Assembly: GCA_000230935.2 (NCBI GenBank)
Contig: AGIQ01000001.1
Span: 496,001-560,000, forward strand
Reading direction: 5' to 3'
DNA: 64,000 nucleotides
Origin: Mycolicibacterium rhodesiae JS60
GTDB lineage: Bacteria > Actinomycetota > Actinomycetes > Mycobacteriales > Mycobacteriaceae
In this document: piece by piece, positions 8,685 to 17,794 of the stretch
Layout: each line of letters starts with the position of its first letter
How positions within the stretch are numbered: the first letter of the stretch is position 1
The notes under the pieces: generated by a model
What the model was told of the DNA's origin: nothing
The model's database searches: none
Seen by the model: only the letters and a program-made list of their open reading frames with translations
Position numbers and translations under genes: made by a program

Positions 8685-9476
8685 TCAGCGCTCGCCGCTG
8701 GAACGCACGCCCAGCAGGACGTCCTCCCAGCCGGGCACTGCGGGCTTGGCCTTGGCGCGCCGGGCTCGGGGTGCCGGCGCCGGAGCAGCAGGCGCGGGGG
8801 CAGGCGTCTCCTCGACCGGAGCCTGAGCCGGAGCGGGCTGCTCCTCGAGCTCGAGTTGCGCGACGGGAGCGACGGGCCGCAGCACCGGGCGTTCGAATGC
8901 CGGGTCGATCAGCTCGCTGGCGGCGTCGTCGAGGGCGGCGACCGTGCCGCCGTGGGCCCCGGGGCTGAAGCGGAAATGCGCGACGTTGTCGGAGAGTCCG
9001 GCCTGCCAGGCCATCTGCACGACCCAGCGGCCGTCTTCACCGCGCCAGGCATCCCATTCGGTCGCCTCGGGGCTGAGGCCGCGTGCGACGAGGGCGGTGG
9101 TGATGGTGTCCAGCAGGGTCGTCACGGCCGGCCCGTCGGTGAGCACCGGATGAGCGGCCGACGCCAGCTCGGCCGCCCGCGCACGCTCCAGCAGCACGGG
9201 GTGGGCGAAGCGCTCGACCTTGCTGATGTCCATGCCGGATGATGCGGCAACTTGCTCGACGGATGCACCCGCACGGATGCGCGCTTGAATATCCCTGGGC
9301 CGCAACACGCCTTTGACCTCTTTGTCCCTCAGGGTCTGGCCCAGCGACCGGTCGCCGCGGACGGCGGCGCGCAGTCGGTCGTCGACCTGCAGGGTGAACT
9401 TGTCGGCCGGGTCGGGACCTTCACAGATGATGTGCCTGCCGTCGACATCGAGTCCGATCACCCTGAGTTCTCGCAT
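8685..9476 (-). CDS. sepH: Septation protein SepH (DUF3071)
   Basis: 263 aa. The N-terminal DUF3071 domain includes a helix-turn-helix-like region (LRPRDIQARIRAGASVEQVA). It is followed by a conserved alpha/beta segment with WDAWRGEDGRW, then a long Pro/Ala/Glu-rich linker. The C-terminal tail carries the short motif GWEDVLLGVRSS. SepH proteins of actinobacteria interact with FtsZ and stimulate its assembly (published for Streptomyces and mycobacteria). The start is well defined by a strong ribosome-binding site. Corresponds to Rv0883c. Transcribed in the same direction as serC upstream. Confidence 0.92.
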   Translation of the reverse strand: MRELRVIGLDVDGRHIICEGPDPADKFTLQVDDRLRAAVRGDRSLGQTLRDKEVKGVLRPRDIQARIRAGASVEQVAASSGMDISKVERFAHPVLLERARAAELASAAHPVLTDGPAVTTLLDTITTALVARGLSPEATEWDAWRGEDGRWVVQMAWQAGLSDNVAHFRFSPGAHGGTVAALDDAASELIDPAFERPVLRPVAPVAQLELEEQPAPAQAPVEETPAPAPAAPAPAPRARRAKAKPAVPGWEDVLLGVRSSGER

Positions 9477-9479
9477 GTC

Positions 9480-9487
9480 GACCTCCT
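9480..9487 (-). promoter_or_regulatory. strong Shine-Dalgarno for sepH
   Basis: On the minus strand the bases before the ATG read AAGGAGGTCGACATG: a near-perfect anti-16S match at a spacing that fixes the sepH start. Confidence 0.8.
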
Positions 9488-9548
9488 TCTACGTCGGCGA
9501 ATGTAACCCGGGCGACGCAATATAACGATCAGGACACGCCGGGCGTGA

Positions 9549-10667
<1,119 letters not shown>

Positions 10668-10670
10668 TCA

Positions 10671-10676
10671 AGCCTA
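10671..10676 (-). promoter_or_regulatory. -10 element (TAGGCT) of leaderless serC
   Basis: On the minus strand TAGGCT ends 6 nt before the serC ATG, so the transcript would begin at the start codon. No Shine-Dalgarno is visible, consistent with this. Confidence 0.5.
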
Positions 10677-10791
10677 GGAGTCCACCCGATCGCCCATGAA
10701 ACAGAGGGGTACACCGAGGCGTTCAGCAAACCCGAAAACGGGTATGGACAAGTATGCGATACCCGCGGTACTGTTTGGACAACTACCGCCC

Positions 10792-10797
10792 TAATGT
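10792..10797 (+). promoter_or_regulatory. candidate -10 (TAATGT) for the diiron oxygenase gene
   Basis: TAATGT fits TANNNT and would start transcription near 10804. A GAGGAG ribosome-binding site (10809-10814) then precedes the ATG at 10821. A TTGGAC at 10775 is too close (11-bp spacing) to be its -35. Confidence 0.4.
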
Positions 10798-10820
10798 AAA
10801 CCCTCTTTGAGGAGACTGTC

Positions 10821-11837
10821 ATGGCGAGAACCAAGATCATCCGGCGCTGGCGTCGCAACATGGACGTTCAGGACGACATCGCCTACGTCGAGAAGCTGAT
10901 GACCCTCTCCGAAGGGTCGGTGCGGCGCAACTTCAACCCCTACACCGACATCGACTGGGACTCGCCGGAGTTCGCCGTCGTGCCGGGCGACGAGCGCTGG
11001 ATCCTGCCGGCGACCGACCCGATCGGACAGCATCCCTGGTACCAGTCGCAGCCGAAAGAGCGGCAGATCGAGATCGGCATGTGGCGGCAGTCCAACGTCG
11101 CCAAGGTCGGCCTGCACTTCGAGTCGATCCTCATCCGCGGCTTGATGGAGTACGCCTTCTGGACGCCCAACGGCTCGCCGGAATACCGCTACTGCCTGCA
11201 CGAGGCGGTCGAAGAATGCAACCACACCATGATGTTTCAGGAGATGGTGAACCACATCGGCGCCGATGTGCCAGGCATGCCGCGACTGCTGAAGTGGGTT
11301 CAGCCGGCGATCCCGCTGGTGGCCGGTCCGCTGCCGATCCCGTTCTGGTTCGGCATCCTCGCCGGCGAGGAGCCCATCGACCACACGCAGAAGAACGTGC
11401 TGCGCGAAGGCAAGACGCTGCACCCGATCATGGAGCGCGTCATGGCCATCCATGTCGCCGAGGAGGCGCGCCACATTTCGTTTGCCCACGAGTACTTGCG
11501 CAAGCGGGTGCCGCACCTGCCACGGCGTAAGCGATTCTGGTTGTCGCTCTACGTACCGGTGGTGATGCGCGTGCTGTGCTCGGCGATCATCGTGCCGCCG
11601 AAGGCGTTCTGGAAGGAATTCGACATCCCCCGCTCGGTGCGCAAGGAGATTTTCTTCGCCTCGCCGCAGTCGCGGCAGATGCTGCGCGACATGTTCGGCG
11701 ACGTCCGGATGTTGTGCCACGACACCGGATTGATGAACCCGCTGGCAAAGCTGATCTGGCGGATCTGCCGGATCGACGGTGCGCCGAGCCGCTACCGCAG
11801 CGAGCCGCAACGCCAGCACGTCGTGAGCGCCGCGTAG
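10821..11837 (+). CDS. AurF-like non-haem diiron oxygenase
   Basis: 338 aa. Ferritin-like fold with a complete set of candidate diiron ligands spaced as in the p-aminobenzoate N-oxygenase AurF: Glu101, Glu132-x-x-His135, Glu183/184, His211, and Glu215-x-x-His218 (motifs EECNH and EEARH). AurF enzymes oxidise aryl amines using reduced iron and O2; the mycobacterial substrate is unknown. Corresponds to Rv0885. It lies 19 bases before fprB on the same strand, so the ferredoxin/reductase is a natural electron donor (inference). Confidence 0.85.
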   Translation: MARTKIIRRWRRNMDVQDDIAYVEKLMTLSEGSVRRNFNPYTDIDWDSPEFAVVPGDERWILPATDPIGQHPWYQSQPKERQIEIGMWRQSNVAKVGLHFESILIRGLMEYAFWTPNGSPEYRYCLHEAVEECNHTMMFQEMVNHIGADVPGMPRLLKWVQPAIPLVAGPLPIPFWFGILAGEEPIDHTQKNVLREGKTLHPIMERVMAIHVAEEARHISFAHEYLRKRVPHLPRRKRFWLSLYVPVVMRVLCSAIIVPPKAFWKEFDIPRSVRKEIFFASPQSRQMLRDMFGDVRMLCHDTGLMNPLAKLIWRICRIDGAPSRYRSEPQRQHVVSAA

Positions 11838-11856
11838 ACCCAAGGAACCCACGCCT

Positions 11857-13542
11857 GTGCCCCATGTGATAACCCAGTCGTGCTGTAGCGACGGGTCCTG
11901 CGTCTACGCCTGCCCCGTCAACTGCATCCATCCCAGCCCCGACGAGCCGGGCTTCGCGACCGCCGAGATGCTCTACATCGATCCGGTGGCCTGCGTGGAC
12001 TGCGGCGCCTGCGTCAGCGCATGCCCGGTCGGGGCAATCGCGCCCGACAGCAAGCTCACTGACAAGCAGCTGCCGTTCATCGGCCTCAACGCCGCGTTCT
12101 ATCCGGAGCGGCCCGCGGGGGTGAAGTTGCCGCCGACCTCTCAGCTCGCACCGGTGCTGCCCGCACCCCAGGTGCGACGCGGCGGGGGCGATCTCACCGT
12201 GGCCGTGGTCGGTTCGGGGCCGGCGGGCATGTATGCCGCCGACGAACTGCTCACCCAAAAAGGTGTGCGGGTCAACGTCTTCGACAAACTGCCGACCCCG
12301 TTCGGCCTGGTGCGAGCCGGTGTCGCGCCCGATCACCAGAACACCAAGGGCGTGACGGGGGTCTTCGCGCGGATCAGCAAGCGGTCCCGATTCTCGTTCT
12401 ATCTCAATGTCGAAGTGGGACGGCATATTTCGCACGCCGAGCTGCTGCAGCATCACCACGCGGTGTTGTACGCCGTCGGCGCGCCGAACGATCGCAGGCT
12501 CGACATCCCCGGCATGGACCTGCCCGGAACCGGGACCGCCACCGAGACCGTGGCCTGGATCAACGGGCATCCGGACTTCGCCGGGCTGGCCGTCGACCTG
12601 CGCCACGAACGCGTGGTGGTGATCGGCAACGGCAACGTGGCTCTCGACGTCGCACGGATCCTCACCGCCGACCCGGACAACCTCGCCTGCACCGATATCT
12701 CCGACACCGCGCTGGGCAGTCTTCGAAACTCGGCAGTGCGCGAGGTCGTCATCGCCGCCCGCCGCGGGCCGATCGATTCGGCGTTCACGCTACCCGAGCT
12801 GATCGGCCTGACGTCGACGGCCGAGGTCGTCCTCGACGCCGACGACCACGCCCTCGTCCAGCAGGATCTGGCCACCGCCACCGACCCCCTGACGGTCGGC
12901 AAGCTCGAGATCCTCGCCAAACTGCCGATCGTCTCGCACGTCGCCGCACGACCGCGAATCCGGTTGGCCTACCGGCTGACTCCGCACCGGGTGCTCGGGA
13001 CCGGGCGTGTGAGTGGGATCGAGTTCCGCCGCACCCGGACTGACGAGGTGGTGCAACTCGACGCCGGACTTGTGCTGACCTCGATCGGATACCGGGGCGC
13101 ACCGATTGCCGGTCTGCCGTTCGACGAGGCCGCCGCCGTCGTGCCCAACGAGCACGGCCGAGTCATCGATCCCGCCACCGGCAGGCCGGCTCCCGGCGCG
13201 TACGTCGCGGGCTGGATCAAGCGCGGCCCCACGGGCTTCATCGGCACCAACAAATCCTGTGCCATGCAGACCGTGTCCAACCTGGTCGACGACTTCAACG
13301 CGGGCCTGCTCACCGATCCCACCGCGCGACCGACGATGCTGGACAAGCTGATTCGCGCCCGTCAACCGGATGTGGTCGACGAGGCCGGCTGGCGCGCGAT
13401 CGACGCCGCCGAGACCGCACGGGGCGAAGCCGAGGGCCGGCCGCGGGTGAAGTTCACGACCGTGGCCGACATGGTCGCCGCGGCCGCCGCCGCTCCGGAA
13501 CGCCCGGTGGCCAGGCGCCTGCTGGCCGGACTTCTGCGCTAA
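11857..13542 (+). CDS. fprB: FprB: ferredoxin domain fused to NADPH-ferredoxin reductase
   Basis: 561 aa. Residues 1-60 form a 7Fe-type ferredoxin: Cys9, Cys15 and Cys19-Pro, then CVDCGACVSACP (Cys46, 49, 52, 56). From about residue 108 comes an adrenodoxin-reductase-type flavoprotein, with VVGSGPAGMYAADELL binding FAD and VVIGNGNVALDVARIL binding NADPH. The C-terminal GWIKRGPTGFIGTNK segment is typical of the family. It passes electrons from NADPH to its own ferredoxin or to others. GTG start with an AAGGAA site upstream. Matches Rv0886 (575 aa). Confidence 0.95.
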   Translation: MPHVITQSCCSDGSCVYACPVNCIHPSPDEPGFATAEMLYIDPVACVDCGACVSACPVGAIAPDSKLTDKQLPFIGLNAAFYPERPAGVKLPPTSQLAPVLPAPQVRRGGGDLTVAVVGSGPAGMYAADELLTQKGVRVNVFDKLPTPFGLVRAGVAPDHQNTKGVTGVFARISKRSRFSFYLNVEVGRHISHAELLQHHHAVLYAVGAPNDRRLDIPGMDLPGTGTATETVAWINGHPDFAGLAVDLRHERVVVIGNGNVALDVARILTADPDNLACTDISDTALGSLRNSAVREVVIAARRGPIDSAFTLPELIGLTSTAEVVLDADDHALVQQDLATATDPLTVGKLEILAKLPIVSHVAARPRIRLAYRLTPHRVLGTGRVSGIEFRRTRTDEVVQLDAGLVLTSIGYRGAPIAGLPFDEAAAVVPNEHGRVIDPATGRPAPGAYVAGWIKRGPTGFIGTNKSCAMQTVSNLVDDFNAGLLTDPTARPTMLDKLIRARQPDVVDEAGWRAIDAAETARGEAEGRPRVKFTTVADMVAAAAAAPERPVARRLLAGLLR

Positions 13543-13621
13543 GCCTTGTCCCGTTCACCAATAGACGCGACGCCCCTGGACGTCGAACTACTTGCCGACG
13601 TCGTATCTTCACGTGACCAAC

Positions 13622-14698
13622 TTAGGGTGGGGTCCCGGCGATTCGGTTGGAGGGGCTGTTCTTGGTCGCGATCGGGGAGTGTCCGTCAGGACAGTTGTAG
13701 GCAGTGCCAGGTCCGCAGACGCCGCCGACGCGCCACTCGCGTTCTATGAAGGGTTTCGCCATCACCGCGTGCATTGCCCAGTATGAGTACGGAATGTTGT
13801 AGGTGAACAGCATCGCGAGTTGACACGCTCCCATGATCGCGAGGAACCGCGCAAAGGTTCTTAGTCCGCCACTGCGAATTTTCAATGCTTCGATTCCGCG
13901 TTCGGGCAGAGAGCGACCGCGATCGTCGCGGAAGAAGTGCAAGCTGGCCAACGCCGTGTATGTGCCTGCCCAACTGATGGTCTCGTAGATCGGGAACTGA
14001 TGGTCGGTTCCGGACCATAAGCTCAGGCTCGGAACGACGCTGCCGTAGCTGAACAGCTGGGTGCGCGTGATGAAGCTCTCCAGCGCAATGTCGAAGACGC
14101 AGAAAGCCAGGTACGAGTACCCCACCAAACGCAGCCACGAGATCGTGGGATTGCGTCCGCGCAGCCGACCCATGAACTTCGAACCCGCGTACGCGGGAAT
14201 GCCGACGAGCCAGAAGTACGCGGACAGCGCCCACAGCGATAGCGGAACCATTTCGCTGTTGGGGCTCGACCAGCCCGGGATGTGGCTGGTCCAACTACCG
14301 AAGTTGATTGATGTCGTGCTGTAGAGGAATTGGAGTGAGTTCCAATTGATCCAGGGCTCTTGGAAGCACAGGGCGGCACACGCCAGATAGAACAATGCGT
14401 CGAACGTGAAGCGTCCAGTCTTGACTTTGGGGCGGATGACGAACCACCACAGGATGGCCAGCGACACGACGAGAGCGAAGATCTCCCAACTGCGGATGAG
14501 CACCACGTACCAGTCCGGCTCCTGGCCGCGCCCTGTGGGATTGGTGCGAAAGTCGCCGCTGAGAATCCACGCCGTCCAGACATAGAGCATCAATCCCAGC
14601 CAGAGCGCGCCGTTGAGTACCCATAGTTTTGCCGCGCTGCCGGAGGTGGGCGAATGTGCTGCCACTGCGCGATTCGGCATCGCCTCGCTGAATGTCAT
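13622..14698 (-). CDS. AveC-like multi-pass membrane protein (copy 1)
   Basis: 358 aa with about eight hydrophobic segments. It resembles the spirocyclase AveC-like family. Two blocks are shared with its neighbour: INFGSWTSHIPGWSSPN near residue 150, and HFFRDDRGRSLPERGIEAL near residue 270. AveC itself acts in avermectin spiroketal formation in Streptomyces; a similar reaction here is not implied. The ATG at 14698 has a GGAGG site 10 bases upstream. It is downstream of copy 2 in the same direction. The DNA looks less GC-rich than the flanking genes (34 of 60 bases G or C in the line from 13861). Confidence 0.78.
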   Translation of the reverse strand: MTFSEAMPNRAVAAHSPTSGSAAKLWVLNGALWLGLMLYVWTAWILSGDFRTNPTGRGQEPDWYVVLIRSWEIFALVVSLAILWWFVIRPKVKTGRFTFDALFYLACAALCFQEPWINWNSLQFLYSTTSINFGSWTSHIPGWSSPNSEMVPLSLWALSAYFWLVGIPAYAGSKFMGRLRGRNPTISWLRLVGYSYLAFCVFDIALESFITRTQLFSYGSVVPSLSLWSGTDHQFPIYETISWAGTYTALASLHFFRDDRGRSLPERGIEALKIRSGGLRTFARFLAIMGACQLAMLFTYNIPYSYWAMHAVMAKPFIEREWRVGGVCGPGTAYNCPDGHSPIATKNSPSNRIAGTPP

Positions 14699-14739
14699 CG
14701 CAACCGGCCTCCGATCGGGAAGAGAAGGGCGAGAAGGGA

Positions 14740-15825
14740 TCAGGGCCGGGGGATGGGAACTCCGGGACCGGCGCACGGGTTGAGGCCGGCTGAGGCTTGG
14801 TCGCCCGGGTATGCGCACATCGTGTTGATCATGTACGAGGGATAACCGGTGGGAAATTCACCTGAGTGGAGGGCTACGAACTGGTTGGGCACGAAGTACA
14901 GCACCGCAAAGGCGGCATGCACCGCGCCGAAAATGGCCAGGAATTTGATGATCTGCCGTCGGGCCGGGCTCACACGGAGACGGTCGATTCCGCGTTCCAC
15001 GATGGTGTGACCTCGATCGTCGCGGAAGTAGCTCAGCGCGGCAATCGCGCCCAGACCAAATCCGGCGAAGAAGACCGGTTCGGTCAGCGGTAGCTGGTAG
15101 GTCTCTCCCGCATATAGTGTGAGCCAACGGATTCCGCCCGGGTATGCGTAGATGCCCATTCGGAGCAGAAGCGTTTCGATGATCGTGTCGATGATGATCA
15201 GACCGAAGAACAGGATTGGCCAAACCGCCAGCGGCGACAGCGACGGGCGGCGGGCCTTGACCCGCCGCACGATGAACAGGATCAGCATCACCTGAGAGAA
15301 CACCAGCGCGGTGTAGCCGGGAATGCAGACGAATATCGGCTCCGGGAGGTGGTGGGCGTTGGGACTGACCCAACCCGGCCATGCGTCGTTGGCCCAGGCC
15401 CCAAAATTCACCAATGCAGAGTTGTAGAGCAGGGTGACCGATGTGTAGTTCATGCACATGTCCCAGAAGAAGATCATCGCCCCGGCCAGTGCCAACATGC
15501 CGTCGGTGGTCAGGCGTCCCTCGCGTCGCCACGGCCGGACGACCCAGACCCACATTCCGGCCACAGCCGCGATGGGGATCACGATCTGCACGACAAGAAA
15601 CAGCCACCGCTGAGTGGTGCTGACCGGGTCGACACCCGGGTGTGTCGGGGTGAAATTGGGTCCGCCGACCCAGCGGCCCAGCACGAAGATCTCGAAGCCC
15701 AGCAACACCGCGCCGACGGTGGCCCACACCAGGACCACGGCCGGAGCGCGCGTTGTCGGCGCTTGACTTGCCGATGACCGAATCGCCGGACCTCCTGGAT
15801 TTTTGAGGCCTGTCAACGTAGCCAC
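14740..15825 (-). CDS. AveC-like multi-pass membrane protein (copy 2)
   Basis: 361 aa with about eight membrane segments. It is a divergent paralogue of copy 1, sharing VNFGAWANDAWPGWVSPN and SYFRDDRGHTIVERGIDRL at equivalent places. The GTG start is preceded by AAGGAG, which fixes it. A small Cys pair lies near the C-terminus (MCAYPG...NPCAG). Together with copy 1 (41-base gap) it forms an operon transcribed away from the TetR gene. Function unknown; the paired copies suggest a two-subunit membrane unit or two successive steps (inference). Confidence 0.78.
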   Translation of the reverse strand: MATLTGLKNPGGPAIRSSASQAPTTRAPAVVLVWATVGAVLLGFEIFVLGRWVGGPNFTPTHPGVDPVSTTQRWLFLVVQIVIPIAAVAGMWVWVVRPWRREGRLTTDGMLALAGAMIFFWDMCMNYTSVTLLYNSALVNFGAWANDAWPGWVSPNAHHLPEPIFVCIPGYTALVFSQVMLILFIVRRVKARRPSLSPLAVWPILFFGLIIIDTIIETLLLRMGIYAYPGGIRWLTLYAGETYQLPLTEPVFFAGFGLGAIAALSYFRDDRGHTIVERGIDRLRVSPARRQIIKFLAIFGAVHAAFAVLYFVPNQFVALHSGEFPTGYPSYMINTMCAYPGDQASAGLNPCAGPGVPIPRP

Positions 15826-15879
15826 ACACTCCTTCGCGATTTGCGAACTCGTGGCAAAGCCTAAAACATTGAGCGTTCA

Positions 15880-15891
15880 CTCACAATAGTG
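15880..15891. promoter_or_regulatory. candidate TetR operator upstream of the AveC-like pair
   Basis: CTCACAATAGTG here is the exact reverse complement of the 12 bases at 16962-16973 in front of the TetR/membrane gene. It lies about 55 bases before the AveC-like copy 2 start. The shared core is TCAC-N4-GTG. Confidence 0.55.
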
Positions 15892-15963
15892 GAGTAGATG
15901 TTCACAACGATCGGCATGCTGCGGGAGCACCTAGGGGAGCATTAGCTGGAGTGTCCGGGCCGG

Positions 15964-16884
15964 CTAGGAGTCGGTTGTGCTCCTGCGGGCATCCTCGCGT
16001 AGTAATGCCAGTTCGATGGCCTGGTCGGCGACGATTCGGCGCAAGGTCTGGTTCTCCAGATCGATCTGATGGAGGCGCTCAATGTGTTGCTGGCCGACCG
16101 CTGCCCGTGCTGTCCAGTAGCGCGCCCAGTGGTCGGCGGTGACTAAGGCCGGCTTATCGGGGGGGCGCGTGTCGTCGGGGGCACGCACGCCCTCGATCGT
16201 GGTCAGCACGTCCAGCAGCTCGTCAGCCCCTGCTCCGCCGAGTGCACCGGCCACGAACGATCGAATCGTCTCGGCGGCGGCGGAGGTGTCTGCCAGCGCC
16301 GGCTCGCCGGGCTGGTCGCGGTAGGCCGCATCGAGCGTGACGAGAAAGACGATCCCGATCACCGCACGGGACAGGAATGCAGCGCTGACGCCGCAGCCAG
16401 GCACCGCGGCCAGAGCGACGCCCATCTTGTGCTGGTATTGGTCGAACAACGGCACGATCTTGTCGTTGTAGAACCGTCGACCCTCGACGGCGTCACTGAA
16501 CAGCGCCACGCCGAGCAGGGGCAAGACCTGAGCCATCGTCTCCAGGAACGACTCATAGAAAGATCCGCTGCCGGATCCTTCGCGGTCCAAGAGCTGGCCG
16601 GCGTCTCGCACCGCGTCCTCGACGAACGCCGCGACCGGTTCCACGACGGCCACCTCGAACAGCTCCTGTTTCGAGGTGAAATGCCGGTAGAGCATGCTCT
16701 CGGCGATGCCGGCCGCATCAGCGATGGTGGAGGTCCTGGCACCCGCGAGTCCGTTGGCGGCGAACACTGACTGCGCGGCGGCGATGATCTCCAGCCGGCG
16801 TTCAGCCGCCGTCAATCGCGCGCGCTTGCCCTTCGGCGCAGCCGCCGCCTCCGCGACCTCCGCGGCCTGCCGGTCGACCGTCAT
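15964..16884 (-). CDS. TetR-family regulator of the AveC-like cluster
   Basis: 306 aa, long for a TetR. The N-terminal HTH (about residues 25-75) reads RLEIIAAAQSVFAANGLAGA, then TSTIADAAGIAESMLYRHFTSKQELF. After the ligand domain there is a C-terminal extension of about 60 residues, predicted coiled-coil (HIERLHQIDLENQTLRRIVA). The ATG has a GGGAG site. It sits between the AveC-like operon (same strand, downstream) and the membrane-protein/oxidoreductase pair (divergent). Repeats in both promoter regions suggest it controls both arms and itself. Confidence 0.88.
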   Translation of the reverse strand: MTVDRQAAEVAEAAAAPKGKRARLTAAERRLEIIAAAQSVFAANGLAGARTSTIADAAGIAESMLYRHFTSKQELFEVAVVEPVAAFVEDAVRDAGQLLDREGSGSGSFYESFLETMAQVLPLLGVALFSDAVEGRRFYNDKIVPLFDQYQHKMGVALAAVPGCGVSAAFLSRAVIGIVFLVTLDAAYRDQPGEPALADTSAAAETIRSFVAGALGGAGADELLDVLTTIEGVRAPDDTRPPDKPALVTADHWARYWTARAAVGQQHIERLHQIDLENQTLRRIVADQAIELALLREDARRSTTDS

Positions 16885-16939
16885 CCCGCGACTCCCTTCG
16901 CCAGCGCGATAGTCGCCGGACACAGAATAGAATAAACAT

Positions 16940-16952
16940 TCACATTTTGTGA
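16940..16952. promoter_or_regulatory. candidate TetR operator 1 in the divergent promoter
   Basis: TCACA-TTT-TGTGA, a perfect 5-bp-arm palindrome between the divergent TetR and membrane-protein genes. It is the same arm sequence as the other two sites. Confidence 0.5.
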
Positions 16953-16960
16953 GTATCCAG

Positions 16961-16972
16961 TCACTATTGTGA
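16961..16972. promoter_or_regulatory. candidate TetR operator 2 in the divergent promoter
   Basis: TCAC-TATT-GTGA, a perfect 4-bp-arm palindrome 21 bases (about two helical turns) from operator 1. It lies within the exact inverted copy of the site upstream of the AveC-like pair. Confidence 0.55.
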
Positions 16973-17028
16973 GGTGGCGTGAACCCGAAACGCGCCGAAA
17001 CAGCCAACCGGCAGCTACGGAGGACGGC

Positions 17029-17769
17029 ATGGACGCCAATGAAGCAATCATCCGTAAGACGAATGTCGTGGGCGCGTGGTGTGGCGTTGTCTACGTTGCG
17101 CTGTTGCTCTTCGGTTGGTGGGTTGTGGGCGGGTTCTTCCCGCTGCACCGGCCGGGGGCGGACGCCGGCGAGATTGCCACATTCTTCCGCGAAGACGTCG
17201 TAGGCATCCGCCTAGGCATGGTGATCGTCATGTGGGGCGCGGCGGTGTTCCTTCCATTCACCGCGACGATCGCCGACTTCGTTGCCCGGTTCGAAGGACG
17301 CAACGGGCCGTTGACCCGCATCATGACCATGGCGGGCTATGCCAACGCCATGCTGACCTTCTATCCGCCGCTGTGGTGGATCATCGCCAGCTGGCGCGTC
17401 GATGAGCGTGCTGCCGACACCACCCGGCTGCTCAACGACATCGCCTGGCTGCAGTTCATCGGCGGCCTGTCCTTGATAATGCCGATGTTCGTGGTCCTAG
17501 CCGTCGTCGCGCTCGGCGACAAGTCCGAAAGGCCCGTCTTCCCAAGGTGGTTCGGGTATCAGAGCATCATGACGTTCGCACTGTTCTTGCCCGACCAGAT
17601 GCTGTTCTTCTTCAAGTCGGGTCCGTTCGCGTGGAACGGGGTGCTCGGCTTCTGGATCCCATTGACCGTGTTCTGCAGCTGGTTCATCGCCATCTTCGTG
17701 TTGATGCGTCGCGCACTGTCACGGGAACCGACGGTTTCCGCCTCGCAGATTCCGCAGGCAACAGCCTGA
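17029..17769 (+). CDS. Membrane protein of the AveC-like cluster, unknown family
   Basis: 246 aa with about six hydrophobic helices. They start with VVGAWCGVVYVALLLFGWWV and end with WIPLTVFCSWFIAIFVLM. A periplasmic-type loop after TM1 contains PLHRPGADAGEIATFF. I do not recognise the family by name. The start ATG is chosen for its GGAGG site. It is followed 25 bases later by the FAD oxidoreductase, so the two are probably one transcript, divergent from TetR. Confidence 0.75.
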   Translation: MDANEAIIRKTNVVGAWCGVVYVALLLFGWWVVGGFFPLHRPGADAGEIATFFREDVVGIRLGMVIVMWGAAVFLPFTATIADFVARFEGRNGPLTRIMTMAGYANAMLTFYPPLWWIIASWRVDERAADTTRLLNDIAWLQFIGGLSLIMPMFVVLAVVALGDKSERPVFPRWFGYQSIMTFALFLPDQMLFFFKSGPFAWNGVLGFWIPLTVFCSWFIAIFVLMRRALSREPTVSASQIPQATA

Positions 17770-17794
17770 TCGGATCATCAAGGTGATTGCAGAC

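Noticed and set aside
10775..10797. TTGGAC plus TAATGT as a complete sigma-A promoter for the AurF-like gene
   Set aside because: The spacing is only 11 bp. Only the -10 was kept.
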